From positions 2,108,001 through 2,172,000 of the forward strand of contig JQNH01000001.1 in assembly GCA_000745135.1 (NCBI GenBank): a DNA stretch of 64,000 nt, given 5' to 3'. The notes under the pieces are model-generated. The model searched no databases. It was not told the origin of the DNA and saw nothing but the letters and a program-made list of their open reading frames with translations. The position numbers and the translations under genes are program-made. Within the stretch, counting starts at the first letter, position 1, and every line of letters starts with the position of its first letter. The stretch comes from Rhizobiales bacterium YIM 77505. GTDB taxonomy: Bacteria; Pseudomonadota; Alphaproteobacteria; Rhizobiales; Beijerinckiaceae. Below, one piece after another: positions 55,633 to 63,440 of this stretch.

Positions 55633-55968
55633 TCAGCTCTTCACCGGCTCGCCCCGTGTGCGCACTTCGGAAATCATCGAGCGGACGAGCTTGACGCGGA
55701 CCCCGTCGGCAATCTCGACCTCGAGTTCCGGATCGTCCGTCGCCTTGGTGACCTTGCCGATGATGCCGCCGCTCGTGACGATCGTGTCGCCACGCCGAAC
55801 GTTCTTGATCATTTCCTGGTGCTCCTTCACCCGGCGCTGCTGCGGCCGGATGATCAGGAACCACATGATCACAAAGATCAGCAGAAATGGGACGAGCTGG
55901 AGGATGATGTCTCCTCCGCCGCCGGTACCCGTTTGCGCGAAAGCGGGCGTGATCAAGCTCAACTCCAT
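55633..55968 (-). CDS. yajC: preprotein translocase subunit YajC
   Basis: A 111-residue protein with one N-terminal transmembrane helix (IILQLVPFLLIFVIMWFLII in part) and the conserved RPQQRRVKEHQEMIKNVRRGD segment, then VVTSGGIIGKV, the YajC beta domain. First gene of the yajC-secD-secF-Mth938 operon. The upstream 160 bp are shared with the divergent DUF815 gene and must hold both promoters. Confidence 0.95.
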   Translation of the reverse strand: MELSLITPAFAQTGTGGGGDIILQLVPFLLIFVIMWFLIIRPQQRRVKEHQEMIKNVRRGDTIVTSGGIIGKVTKATDDPELEVEIADGVRVKLVRSMISEVRTRGEPVKS

Positions 55969-56129
55969 GCGAGAACGGCGCGCACACCCGTTCGGCGGCG
56001 CGCCGCAAGGATCTTCGAAGCGGCGCGGACTATAGCCATGCGACCTCCGAAATCAATTCGCGCGTGGAGCGATGGACCGTCTGGCCCTGCCGGGCTAAGA
56101 GGTCGCGGTCTCCACAGCACGGCACACCC

Positions 56130-57038
56130 ATGTCTCCCGCCGATTCAGGCCGTCTTGCGCGTTCTTCCCCTCCGTCCACCGCGGGTGACGAGATCGACTT
56201 CCTGCGGCGCATTGCGGACGCCCTCGAGCGGTTGGCTCCCAGGGCACCGGCGCCGCCGGACTTCACGGCAGCCGACGCCTTCGTCTGGCATGCGGGCGGG
56301 CGGCTCGTGCCGGTGCCGAGGGTCAGCCGCGTCGAAATGGCGCTGCTGCGCGGCATCGACAGGGTGCGGGACACCCTCGTCGACAACACGGAGCGGTTCG
56401 CGAAGGGACTGCCTGCGAACAATGCCCTCCTCTGGGGCGCGCGGGGCATGGGCAAGTCGTCCCTCGTGAAGGCGGTCCACGCGGAGATCAACCGCGCCCT
56501 CGGCGCCAAGGCCCCGCCCTTGAAGCTCGTCGAGATCCACCGCGAGGACATCGAGACGCTGCCCGACCTGATGGGGCTCCTGCGCGCCGACCGGCATCGC
56601 TTCATCGTCTTCTGCGACGACCTCTCCTTCGATGCCGACGACACCTCGTACAAGTCGCTCAAGGCGGTGCTCGAAGGCGGGATCGAGGGCCGGCCGGACA
56701 ACGTCGTCTTCTACGCCACCTCCAACCGCCGCCATCTCTTGCCGCGCGACATGATGGAGAACGAGCGCTCGACCGCCATCAATCCGGGCGAGGCGGTGGA
56801 GGAGAAGGTGTCGCTCTCGGACCGCTTCGGCCTTTGGCTCGGGTTTCACCGCTGCAGCCAGGACGAGTATCTCGACATGGTCTATGGCTACATCGAGCAC
56901 TTCAAGCTGCCGGCGAGCCGCGAGACCGTGCGGGCCGAGGCGCTCGAATGGGCCACGACCCGCGGCGCCCGCTCCGGCCGCACCGCCTGGCAGTTCATCC
57001 AGGATCTCGCCGGAAGGCTGGGAAAGACCCTGGGGTGA
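56130..57038 (+). CDS. DUF815 P-loop ATPase
   Basis: A 303-residue AAA-type ATPase of the DUF815 family. Walker A GARGMGKSSLVKAV is near residue 113; FIVFCDDLSFD is Walker B; YATSNRRHLLPR resembles sensor 1 with an arginine-rich arm. FGLWLGFHRCSQDEYLDMV closes the family core. ATG at 56130 (MSPADSG) was chosen over an upstream in-frame extension. Divergent from yajC; function unknown, with ATPase activity expected. Confidence 0.9.
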   Translation: MSPADSGRLARSSPPSTAGDEIDFLRRIADALERLAPRAPAPPDFTAADAFVWHAGGRLVPVPRVSRVEMALLRGIDRVRDTLVDNTERFAKGLPANNALLWGARGMGKSSLVKAVHAEINRALGAKAPPLKLVEIHREDIETLPDLMGLLRADRHRFIVFCDDLSFDADDTSYKSLKAVLEGGIEGRPDNVVFYATSNRRHLLPRDMMENERSTAINPGEAVEEKVSLSDRFGLWLGFHRCSQDEYLDMVYGYIEHFKLPASRETVRAEALEWATTRGARSGRTAWQFIQDLAGRLGKTLG

Positions 57039-57099
57039 GGGAGAGCAAGGGGCGAACCGCGAGCAGCAGCGACTCGCCGCTCCTGTTCGCCATCCCGTC

Positions 57100-58431
57100 T
57101 TATCCTCCCGTCAGGTGCGGGAGCGGGTCGATCGGCGTTGCGCCCTTGCGGATCTCGAAGTGGAGCTGGGGCGAGGTGACGTTGCCGGTCTGGCCGGACT
57201 TGGCGATGGTCTGGCCGCGCTTCACCCGCTCGCCCTGCTTGACGGCGATTTCGGCGTTGTGGGCGTAAGCCGAGACGTGGCCGTTGTCGTGCCGGATGAG
57301 CACGAGCTTGCCATAGCCCTTCACGTCGCTGCCTGCATAGGCCACCGTGCCGTCCTCCGCCGCCTTGACGGGCGTGCCCTCGGGCAGGGCGATGTTGATG
57401 CCCTCGTTGCCGCCGGGCCCGCCGAAGCCGGAGATGATGCGGCCGCGCGCCGGCCAGCGGAAGGCCAGGCTCGTTGCGGCCGGCGCGCTCGCGGGCGGGA
57501 GACTTGCCGTCGACTCGATCTCGCGCGGCGCGGACTTGGGCGCCTCGGACTTGGGCGCCTCGGACTTGGGCATCTCGGGCCTGGGCATCTCGGACGGGGC
57601 GGGCTTCGGCGCCTCGACCGGCGCTGCCGCCTTGACCGGCGGCGGCGACAGGGCCGCGACCTTCTCCGCCTTCACGGGGGCGAAGGCCGTCGCCTTGTCA
57701 GGCTGGGCGGGCTCGATCCGTGCGATCTTGGCAGGCTCGGACCGTGCAGCCTCGACCTTGGCGGGCTTGGCCGCTTTGTCCTCGGCGGGTTTCACCTCGG
57801 GCTTCTTGGCGGCAGCCTGCCGGACGCGATCTCTGGCCGGCTGAGATTTCGACTCGGCCGGTTTCGGACCAGGCACGAAACGCAGCTTCGCCTCGCCCGC
57901 TGGACGCGCCGGCGTCGCGGCGGGGCTTGAGACACCGGCGGCGTTGTAGACCGGAATGATGATGCGCCGGCCCGGGGTCACCTGGCTTGCGTTCGACAGC
58001 CCGTTGCTCGACAGGATGGCGGAAGCGGGAATGCCGTAACGGTTCGCGATGGTGGCGAGGGTCTCGCCAGCTCCAACGGTGATGGGCGTGCCCCCCTGGG
58101 CCGACCAGCCGCCGGGGCCGCTCGCGGTGACGGGCGCCGGCGTTACGGCCGGCGGCCGGTTGTAGGCGGGAGCGGAAGCCACCGGTCGCGCGCTGGCCTG
58201 GGGGGCGGCCAGCGGCCGGCTCTCGACCGGCGCGGACGGCATGGCGGGCGTCTGCTCGACGCTCCCGGTCATGCTGGGCTCGCTCGAGACGCGGGCGCTC
58301 GATCCGAAGGGGTTTGAGAACGGAGTTCCGGCGAGGCGCATCGCGTCGGGACTGCAGGCACCGGCGAAACCGCCAATCACGCCGAGGAGAGCGACACGCG
58401 ACAGCCCGTGCCACCGATCACGCATACGCAT
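57100..58431 (-). CDS. NlpD-like LysM/degenerate M23 lipoprotein (amidase activator type)
   Basis: A 443-residue lipoprotein: signal with lipobox-like FAGAC, LysM domain (about 120-165: GETLATIANRYGIP), a long Ala/Pro/Lys-rich linker (about 180-320, with KSEAPKSEAPKS repeats) and a C-terminal LytM/M23 domain (about 320-443). The M23 metal motif H-x-G-x-D is replaced by NEGIN, while LHFEIR keeps its His. E. coli NlpD, an amidase activator, has lost the same ligands. The gene follows pcm directly, the classic pcm-nlpD order. It should activate a cell-separation amidase rather than cut peptidoglycan itself (inference). Confidence 0.88.
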   Translation of the reverse strand: MRMRDRWHGLSRVALLGVIGGFAGACSPDAMRLAGTPFSNPFGSSARVSSEPSMTGSVEQTPAMPSAPVESRPLAAPQASARPVASAPAYNRPPAVTPAPVTASGPGGWSAQGGTPITVGAGETLATIANRYGIPASAILSSNGLSNASQVTPGRRIIIPVYNAAGVSSPAATPARPAGEAKLRFVPGPKPAESKSQPARDRVRQAAAKKPEVKPAEDKAAKPAKVEAARSEPAKIARIEPAQPDKATAFAPVKAEKVAALSPPPVKAAAPVEAPKPAPSEMPRPEMPKSEAPKSEAPKSAPREIESTASLPPASAPAATSLAFRWPARGRIISGFGGPGGNEGINIALPEGTPVKAAEDGTVAYAGSDVKGYGKLVLIRHDNGHVSAYAHNAEIAVKQGERVKRGQTIAKSGQTGNVTSPQLHFEIRKGATPIDPLPHLTGG

Positions 58432-58528
58432 CGAACACCCCACCACCACGCAACACCACGCAACACCGGATTTATCGCCCGTTCAGGTTAAGCAACCGTT
58501 GCGGGCCGGCGGAAAACGGACCCTGGGT

Positions 58529-59215
58529 TCAGGCCTCGGACGGGGTGGAGGCCGATCTGACGAGAGGAGCGATGCGCAGCGAGCCGCCGAGCACATGCGA
58601 GAGGCCGCCGTCCTCAGCCCGCTCGACCTTCAGAAGGCGCGGCAGCCCATCCACAAGAATGGCACCGACAAGACGCCCGCCGGGCGCAAGTGAAGACGTC
58701 AGCGTGCTCGGAATCGCCGGCAGCGCCCCGTTCAGAAGGACGCGGTCGAAGCCCTCATGGGGCGGCGGCGAGGCGACGCCATCGCCTACCGTGAGATCGA
58801 TGAGGTGGTCGAGCCCGGCCAGCGCGAAGCGAATCCGCGCTTCCTCCGCGAGGGAGCGGTAGCGTTCGATGGTCGTCACGTGGCAGCCGAGCCGGGCGAG
58901 GATCGCTGCCACATAGCCGGAGCCGGTGCCGATCTCGAGGATCTGGTGACCTTCCTTGGCGCCGAGGGCCGCGAGCATGGTGGCGACAACGCTCGGCGCC
59001 GTCATGGTCTGGCCGTAAGGCAGCGGCAGCGACATGTCGGAACGGGCAAGATCAGCGAAGCGGCGCGGGGCGAACAGCTCGCGGGGCACGCGCTCCATGG
59101 CCCCGAGGACGGACGTGTCCCTGATTCCCCTGCTGCGCAGGCTGAGCACGAAGGATGCCGCGTCGATCTCCCTGCGCGACGCGGGGCAGACCTCTGAGGT
59201 CGGCGAGAGCATCAT
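58529..59215 (-). CDS. pcm: protein-L-isoaspartate O-methyltransferase
   Basis: Repairs isoaspartyl residues in aged proteins. The 228-residue product has PYGQTMTAPSVVATMLAAL, the SAM motif ILEIGTGSGYVAAILARLG (in part, near residue 90) and LLNGALPAIPSTL near the end. ATG at 59215 is used; TTG-initiated extension upstream is weaker. The partner gene surE, often next to pcm, is not in the window. It heads the pcm-nlpD pair. Confidence 0.9.
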   Translation of the reverse strand: MMLSPTSEVCPASRREIDAASFVLSLRSRGIRDTSVLGAMERVPRELFAPRRFADLARSDMSLPLPYGQTMTAPSVVATMLAALGAKEGHQILEIGTGSGYVAAILARLGCHVTTIERYRSLAEEARIRFALAGLDHLIDLTVGDGVASPPPHEGFDRVLLNGALPAIPSTLTSSLAPGGRLVGAILVDGLPRLLKVERAEDGGLSHVLGGSLRIAPLVRSASTPSEA

Positions 59216-59308
59216 GCGCTGCGGCCTTGGCGAGAGTTCTCGCAAGCACCCTTAGGCCAGGGAGGGTTAACAGAAGGTATCTGCTGCCCGCGAAGCGCTG
59301 CTGGCGCC

Positions 59309-59337
59309 AAAACCCCGCCAGCGGATCGCCGGCGGGG
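59309..59337 (-). terminator. intrinsic terminator downstream of the basic repeat protein gene
   Basis: On the minus strand CCCCGCCGGC and GCTGGCGGGG pair in a 10-bp stem (one G-T) with a 5-nt loop, followed by TTTTGG. It lies about 40 bp beyond the stop of the 59378-60295 gene. Confidence 0.75.
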
Positions 59338-59377
59338 CTGAAAGGAGAGCCGGCTGTCTTGTACAGCGGCTTACGGT

Positions 59378-60295
59378 TTACTGGTTCGCCGTGCCGCCTC
59401 CGGGGCTGCCCTGCGGACGGGCCGCAGGCGAGTTCTGGCCACCGGTGCGGCCCGACCCGCCGGACAGGGTTCCCGTCGTCTCGGCGCCCGAGCGCTCCCT
59501 GCTCATGGAGCCGGCCGCCTCGGAACCAGCGCTTGTCGAGCCCTGGCGGCTGGTCGAGACATTCGACTCGCCCGACTGCCGGATGGAGCCGCGGCTTTCG
59601 ACCGATGTCCCTTCCGTCTGCCGGACGGTCGCACGCGAGCGCACCGAAACAGACGGTTCGCTCGACTCGCGGATGGTCCGGCGGCTGCGCACCGTCACGC
59701 TCTCCGGCTCGTCATAGCTCCGGACCACCGTGCGGCGGCGGACGCTGACGCTCGGCTCCTCGGTGACGTATTTGCGCTTGGAGCGCACGACGACCTTCGA
59801 GCTCGGCTTCTTGCGCTTGGAGACGACGACTTTCTTCGCCGGCTTCTTCGTCTTCACGACCGTCTTGTGGCGGACCACGGGCTCGTCATCCTCGATCTCC
59901 ACGCTGCGGACGGCGCGCCGGCGATGGATGGTGGTCACGGACGGCTCGTCGCGCACCTCACGCACGGAGCGGCGATGGACTGTCACGTCACGGTCCTCGC
60001 GCGCCTCCACGCCCACGCGCGCCCCGCCTTCGATGCGAGTGCCGCCCTCAACGCGGGTGCGGCTTTCCGCACGCGCCGCGCTGCCCTCCTCGCGCTGGAC
60101 ATTGAGGCGCTGCTGCGTCTGGGCCGCGCCGCTCGCCTGCGACCGCTCAGCCCCGCCGGAGGCCTGGCCTGCTCCGATGGCAGAGGCGCCCGACGAGCGC
60201 TCCTGAGAAGATCCAGTGGAGGGTCCGGAGCTCGATTGGGCATAAGCCGCCGTGCCAAGGAGCAGGGCGGCAAGCCCGATGGCGATAGTCTTCAT
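59378..60295 (-). CDS. secreted basic low-complexity repeat protein
   Basis: A 305-residue protein with a signal peptide (MKTIAIGLAALLLGTAAYAQ). Residues 20-60 are Ser/Gly/Ala-rich. The middle (about 75-245) is a chain of short Arg/Val/Thr/Glu modules such as VTVHRRSVREVRDEPSV, VRRRTVVRSYDEPESV and VRSRRTIRESSEPSV; a lysine cluster KKPAKKVVVSKRKKP lies about 150. The end is Gly/Ser-rich. The alternating basic modules look like a periodic beta or disordered polyanion-binding protein. No domain known to me. Start at 60295 has GAGG 7-8 bp upstream. Confidence 0.65.
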   Translation of the reverse strand: MKTIAIGLAALLLGTAAYAQSSSGPSTGSSQERSSGASAIGAGQASGGAERSQASGAAQTQQRLNVQREEGSAARAESRTRVEGGTRIEGGARVGVEAREDRDVTVHRRSVREVRDEPSVTTIHRRRAVRSVEIEDDEPVVRHKTVVKTKKPAKKVVVSKRKKPSSKVVVRSKRKYVTEEPSVSVRRRTVVRSYDEPESVTVRSRRTIRESSEPSVSVRSRATVRQTEGTSVESRGSIRQSGESNVSTSRQGSTSAGSEAAGSMSRERSGAETTGTLSGGSGRTGGQNSPAARPQGSPGGGTANQ

Positions 60296-60460
60296 GGCTT
60301 GCACCTCAGTCGCCTGAATGATGTGCGACCAACGTCAAGCCGAGCTCCAAGTTCCCGCGCGGTGCCTGGCAGCAGGCGTTGCAGGGCAACTCTTCGTCTG
60401 TTCTGCCGAATTCTGAACGAACGTTCAGCAAAAGCTTCGATCTGCCAGCGGCTCCGCGTG

Positions 60461-61942
60461 TCAGATGTCAAGCCTCGCCTTCAGGAGCTCGTTCGCGGCC
60501 TGCGGATTGGCTTTGCCGCCCGTCGCCTTCATGACTTGGCCGACGAACCAGCCGAGCAAGGTGGGCTTCGCCTTCACCTGCTCGACCTTGTCGGGATGGG
60601 CAGCGATCACCTGATCGATGGCGGCCTCGATGGCGCCTGTGTCGGTGACCTGCTTCATGCCGCGCTTTTCAACGATCTCGCGCGGGTTCCCGCCCTCCGT
60701 CCAGACGATCTCGAAGAGGTCCTTGGCGATCTTGCCGGAGATGGTGCCCTCCCCGATCAGGTCGATGATGGCCCCGAGTTGATCGGCCGAAACAGGGGAA
60801 TCCTCGATGCCGTGCCCCTCCCGGTTCAGGCGCCCGAAGAGCTCGTTGATGACCCAGTTCGCGGCCGTCTTGCCGTCGCGGCCCTTGGCCACCGCCTCGA
60901 AAAAGTCGGCCGACGCGCGCTCGGCCACGAGGACGCCGGCATCGTAAGGAGAGAGTCCGTAATCGGCGATGAACCGCGCCTTCTTCGCGTCCGGCAGTTC
61001 CGGCAGGTTGCGCGCAAGCTCGTCCACATAGGCCTGGTCGACTTCGAGCGGCAGGAGGTCCGGATCGGGGAAGTAGCGGTAATCGTGGGCTTCCTCCTTG
61101 GAACGCATGGAGCGGGTCTCGCCCTTCACCGGATCGAACAGGCGCGTCTCCTGGTCGATGGTGCCGCCGTCCTCGAGGATGCCGATCTGGCGCCGCGCCT
61201 CGTACTCGATCGCCTGCCCGATGAAGCGAATGGAGTTGACGTTCTTGATCTCGCACCGGGTGCCGAAGGGCTCGCCGGGGCGGCGCACCGAAACGTTCAC
61301 GTCGGCACGCAGGTTTCCCTTCTCCATGTCGCCGTCGCAGGTGCCAAGATAGCGCAGGATGGTGCGCAGCTTCGCCACATAAGCCTTCGCTTCCTCGGCG
61401 GAGCGCATGTCGGGCTTGGAGACGATCTCCATGAGCGCCACGCCCGAGCGGTTGAGGTCGACGAAGCTCATGGAGGGATGCAGGTCGTGGATGGATTTGC
61501 CCGCGTCCTGCTCAAGATGCAGGCGCTCGATGCCCACGCGGATCGTCTCCCCGTCGGGCATGTCGACCGTGACCTCGCCTTCTCCGACGATCGGGCTCTT
61601 GTACTGGCTGATCTGATAGCCCTGGGGCAGATCCGGATAGAAGTAGTTCTTCCGGTCGAAGGTGCTCTTCAGGTTGATCTTCGCCCGCAAGCCAAGCCCG
61701 GTGCGAATGGCTTGGCGCACGCACTCCTCGTTGATGACGGGCAGCATGCCTGGCATCGCCGCATCGACAAAGGAGACATGGCTGTTGGGCTCGCCGCCGA
61801 ACTCGGTGGAGGCGCCGGAGAAGAGCTTCGCTTGGCTTGTGACTTGGGCGTGGATCTCCATACCGATGACCACCTCCCAGTCGCCGGTTGCGCCTTTGAT
61901 GAGCTTTCGCGAGCGTTGAGGCGGCGGGACGGGAGCGTTCAT
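60461..61942 (-). CDS. gatB: Asp-tRNA(Asn)/Glu-tRNA(Gln) amidotransferase subunit B
   Basis: The tRNA-binding subunit of GatCAB, which converts Glu-tRNA(Gln) and Asp-tRNA(Asn) to their amides. 493 residues: [20 protein letters not shown] near residue 26, [18 protein letters not shown] (in part), [10 protein letters not shown] and, at the end, the YqeY-like helical tail ([20 protein letters not shown]). It is separated from gatA here by four genes' worth of sequence with small membrane proteins. Single-copy essential gene, so the assignment is firm. Confidence 0.97.
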   Translation of the reverse strand: MNAPVPPPQRSRKLIKGATGDWEVVIGMEIHAQVTSQAKLFSGASTEFGGEPNSHVSFVDAAMPGMLPVINEECVRQAIRTGLGLRAKINLKSTFDRKNYFYPDLPQGYQISQYKSPIVGEGEVTVDMPDGETIRVGIERLHLEQDAGKSIHDLHPSMSFVDLNRSGVALMEIVSKPDMRSAEEAKAYVAKLRTILRYLGTCDGDMEKGNLRADVNVSVRRPGEPFGTRCEIKNVNSIRFIGQAIEYEARRQIGILEDGGTIDQETRLFDPVKGETRSMRSKEEAHDYRYFPDPDLLPLEVDQAYVDELARNLPELPDAKKARFIADYGLSPYDAGVLVAERASADFFEAVAKGRDGKTAANWVINELFGRLNREGHGIEDSPVSADQLGAIIDLIGEGTISGKIAKDLFEIVWTEGGNPREIVEKRGMKQVTDTGAIEAAIDQVIAAHPDKVEQVKAKPTLLGWFVGQVMKATGGKANPQAANELLKARLDI

Positions 61943-62262
61943 GACAGATCTCGAGCGTTCTCAGATGAGCGCCAGCGCACGGGTGGCTTGCTCCCGGCAG
62001 TAAGTGCGAGCGGCGGGGCGGGTCAAGCCCGCATGGTGTGGCTGCCCACGAGGCGCCTTGGGGGGCCGCACGGACTCTGCTGCGAAGCAGCACAATACAG
62101 ATGGCGCTCCAGACGAAAGCCCAGCCCAACCGCAAGTCAAACCCGATCGGATCAGGCTGTCGACATGCCCTGCCATGTTGGACACGCATGGCAAAGCTTC
62201 GGAAACCGCGCTGGTTCTTGCACGTTGTCCCGCCAGTTCGCAACAGTATTCGAGGCTTCGCA
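61943..62262. other. intergenic region with dispersed repeat copy B
   Basis: About 320 bp upstream of gatB and of the small membrane protein gene; no further gene seen. It includes repeat copy B (62073-62160). The gatB promoter should lie here, reading left, with the promoter of the 62263 gene reading right. Confidence 0.55.
62073..62160. repeat. dispersed intergenic repeat, copy B
   Basis: Same 21-bp core GACTCTGCTGCGAAGCAGCA plus C as copy A at 51010-51030, then ACCGC...ACCCGATCGG...AGGCTGT at about 62129-62160. Two copies 11 kb apart, both intergenic, same orientation. Confidence 0.65.
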
Positions 62263-62619
62263 ATGGCTATGGACCGCAATGACGAACTTCATTCCACGCG
62301 CACAACCTTAAGCCAAGACCATGACGTCATGGTGAACCCGAGCCCTACCAGCACGGTGTACGAGCGCGAACGTGTCTATGATCGTGAGGGCGGCGGCTCC
62401 AACTTCCTCGCCTTCCTCATCGGTGGGCTGGTGATCGCGATCGGCCTTCTGGCCTTCCTGTTCTATGACGGAGGCGCCACGAACGATGTGAGCACCACCT
62501 CCAGCACCACGCCGCGGATCGAGTCTCCGGCTTCGCCGAGCGCCGGCGCGAGCGGGACGGCGGCTCCTGCAAGCCCAAGCCGTCCGGCTTCACCCACTTC
62601 CCCCGCGAATCCGCAGTAA
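62263..62619 (+). CDS. small single-pass membrane protein with Ser/Pro/Ala tail (paralogue 1)
   Basis: A 118-residue protein: hydrophilic N-terminus (YERERVYDREGGGSN), one transmembrane helix (about 48-66: FLAFLIGGLVIAIGLLAFLF), then a Ser/Thr/Pro/Ala tail ending SPTSPANPQ. GAGG lies 7 bp upstream of the ATG at 62263; a shorter start at 62329 lacks one. The same layout and ending (PANPQ) recur in the next gene, so the two are tandem paralogues. No known domain. A terminator follows at 62631. Confidence 0.68.
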   Translation: MAMDRNDELHSTRTTLSQDHDVMVNPSPTSTVYERERVYDREGGGSNFLAFLIGGLVIAIGLLAFLFYDGGATNDVSTTSSTTPRIESPASPSAGASGTAAPASPSRPASPTSPANPQ

Positions 62620-62630
62620 GGAACGGGTGC

Positions 62631-62672
62631 AGGGGGACGCCCATGTGCGTCTCCCTGAATTTCTCTTTTTCT
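62631..62672 (+). terminator. intrinsic terminator after paralogue 1
   Basis: A 10-bp stem AGGGGGACGC/GCGTCTCCCT (one G-T) with a 6-nt loop, followed by a T-rich tract TTTCTCTTTTTC. It separates the two paralogous membrane-protein genes. Confidence 0.8.
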
Positions 62673-62761
62673 TTCAATAGCTTGAATGATCATTCGAGCT
62701 TGCCTTGGCAACTTTCGTGACGCCCAGGCGTTAGCCCCCGACCACGGCGAAGGAGATGACC

Positions 62762-63070
62762 ATGGCCGTAGATCCCCGCGATCCCTATGATCGCACCACC
62801 ACGACCACAACCGGGACCACCCAGACGTCCTACGACACCACGCCGGCGACGCGGCCCCATCGCTCAGGATCAGCATGGGGCTGGGGTATCGGGGCCTTAG
62901 TGGTTCTGATCGCCTTGATCGCCCTGTTCTCCATGAATTGGGGCGGCGACGTCGCCACCACGAGTTCCACGAGCGAGCGACCGGCCGCCACGGGGAGCGT
63001 CTCCCCGTCGGGGTCGTCAACGGCGCCTTCGACCCCGTCGACGCCAAACCGGCCGGCCAATCCGCAGTAG
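62762..63070 (+). CDS. small single-pass membrane protein with Ser/Thr/Pro tail (paralogue 2)
   Basis: A 102-residue protein: Asp/Arg/Thr-rich N-terminus (MAVDPRDPYDRTTTTTTG), one transmembrane helix (about 38-58: WGWGIGALVVLIALIALF), and a Ser/Thr/Pro tail ending RPANPQ. AAGGAG sits 6 bp before the ATG at 62762. Architecture and ending match paralogue 1. The role is unknown; low-complexity periplasmic tails suggest surface-exposed or stress-related proteins. Confidence 0.7.
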   Translation: MAVDPRDPYDRTTTTTTGTTQTSYDTTPATRPHRSGSAWGWGIGALVVLIALIALFSMNWGGDVATTSSTSERPAATGSVSPSGSSTAPSTPSTPNRPANPQ

Positions 63071-63100
63071 CCGGCTCCCGACCATCAGCGATCTTCCAGA

Positions 63101-63133
63101 GAAGGGCCTGACGCTTCTGTCGGGCCCTTCTTC
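63101..63133. terminator. bidirectional intrinsic terminator
   Basis: GAAGGGCCTGAC and GTCGGGCCCTTC form a 12-bp stem (one G-T) with a 6-nt loop and TT on the right, and an A-run complement on the left is weak. It sits between paralogue 2 (plus) and the membrane protein ending at 63132 (minus). Confidence 0.65.
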
Positions 63134-63440
63134 ATCGGCGGACCAACCATCGGCTCAAGCCGAAGGCTGCGGCTGCCCAGACGAGAGCCGCCAGCGCGCG
63201 TATCTGCAGGAGGAGCGGCGCCTCGCGGCCGACCGGCGCGAACCAGGGAAGGCCAAGGGCGGTCACGAGCCAGCCCGTCAGGATGGATGACGCGACGGCG
63301 GCGATCACGGCGATGAACACCTTGCCAAACTGGTCCGCATGCCAGCCAAGATAAGCGGCAACCACCACGATGGCTGGATCGAGCGCCGCGAGCAGCCAGG
63401 CCGACCAGGATGGGGCGGCAGGAGCAATCACTTGGCCCAC
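63132..63440 (-). CDS. small membrane protein downstream of gatA
   Basis: A 102-residue hydrophobic protein with three to four predicted transmembrane helices ([58 protein letters not shown], the last in part). Start is a GTG at 63440 that overlaps the gatA stop by 13 bp, so it is coupled to gatA. Such a gene after gatA is common in Rhizobiales and its function is unknown. Confidence 0.7.
   Translation of the reverse strand: MGQVIAPAAPSWSAWLLAALDPAIVVVAAYLGWHADQFGKVFIAVIAAVASSILTGWLVTALGLPWFAPVGREAPLLLQIRALAALVWAAAAFGLSRWLVRR

Noticed and set aside
59867-62311. 814-codon plus-strand frame antisense to gatB and the repeat protein
   Set aside because: gatB is certain on the minus strand and the frame has no recognisable domain.
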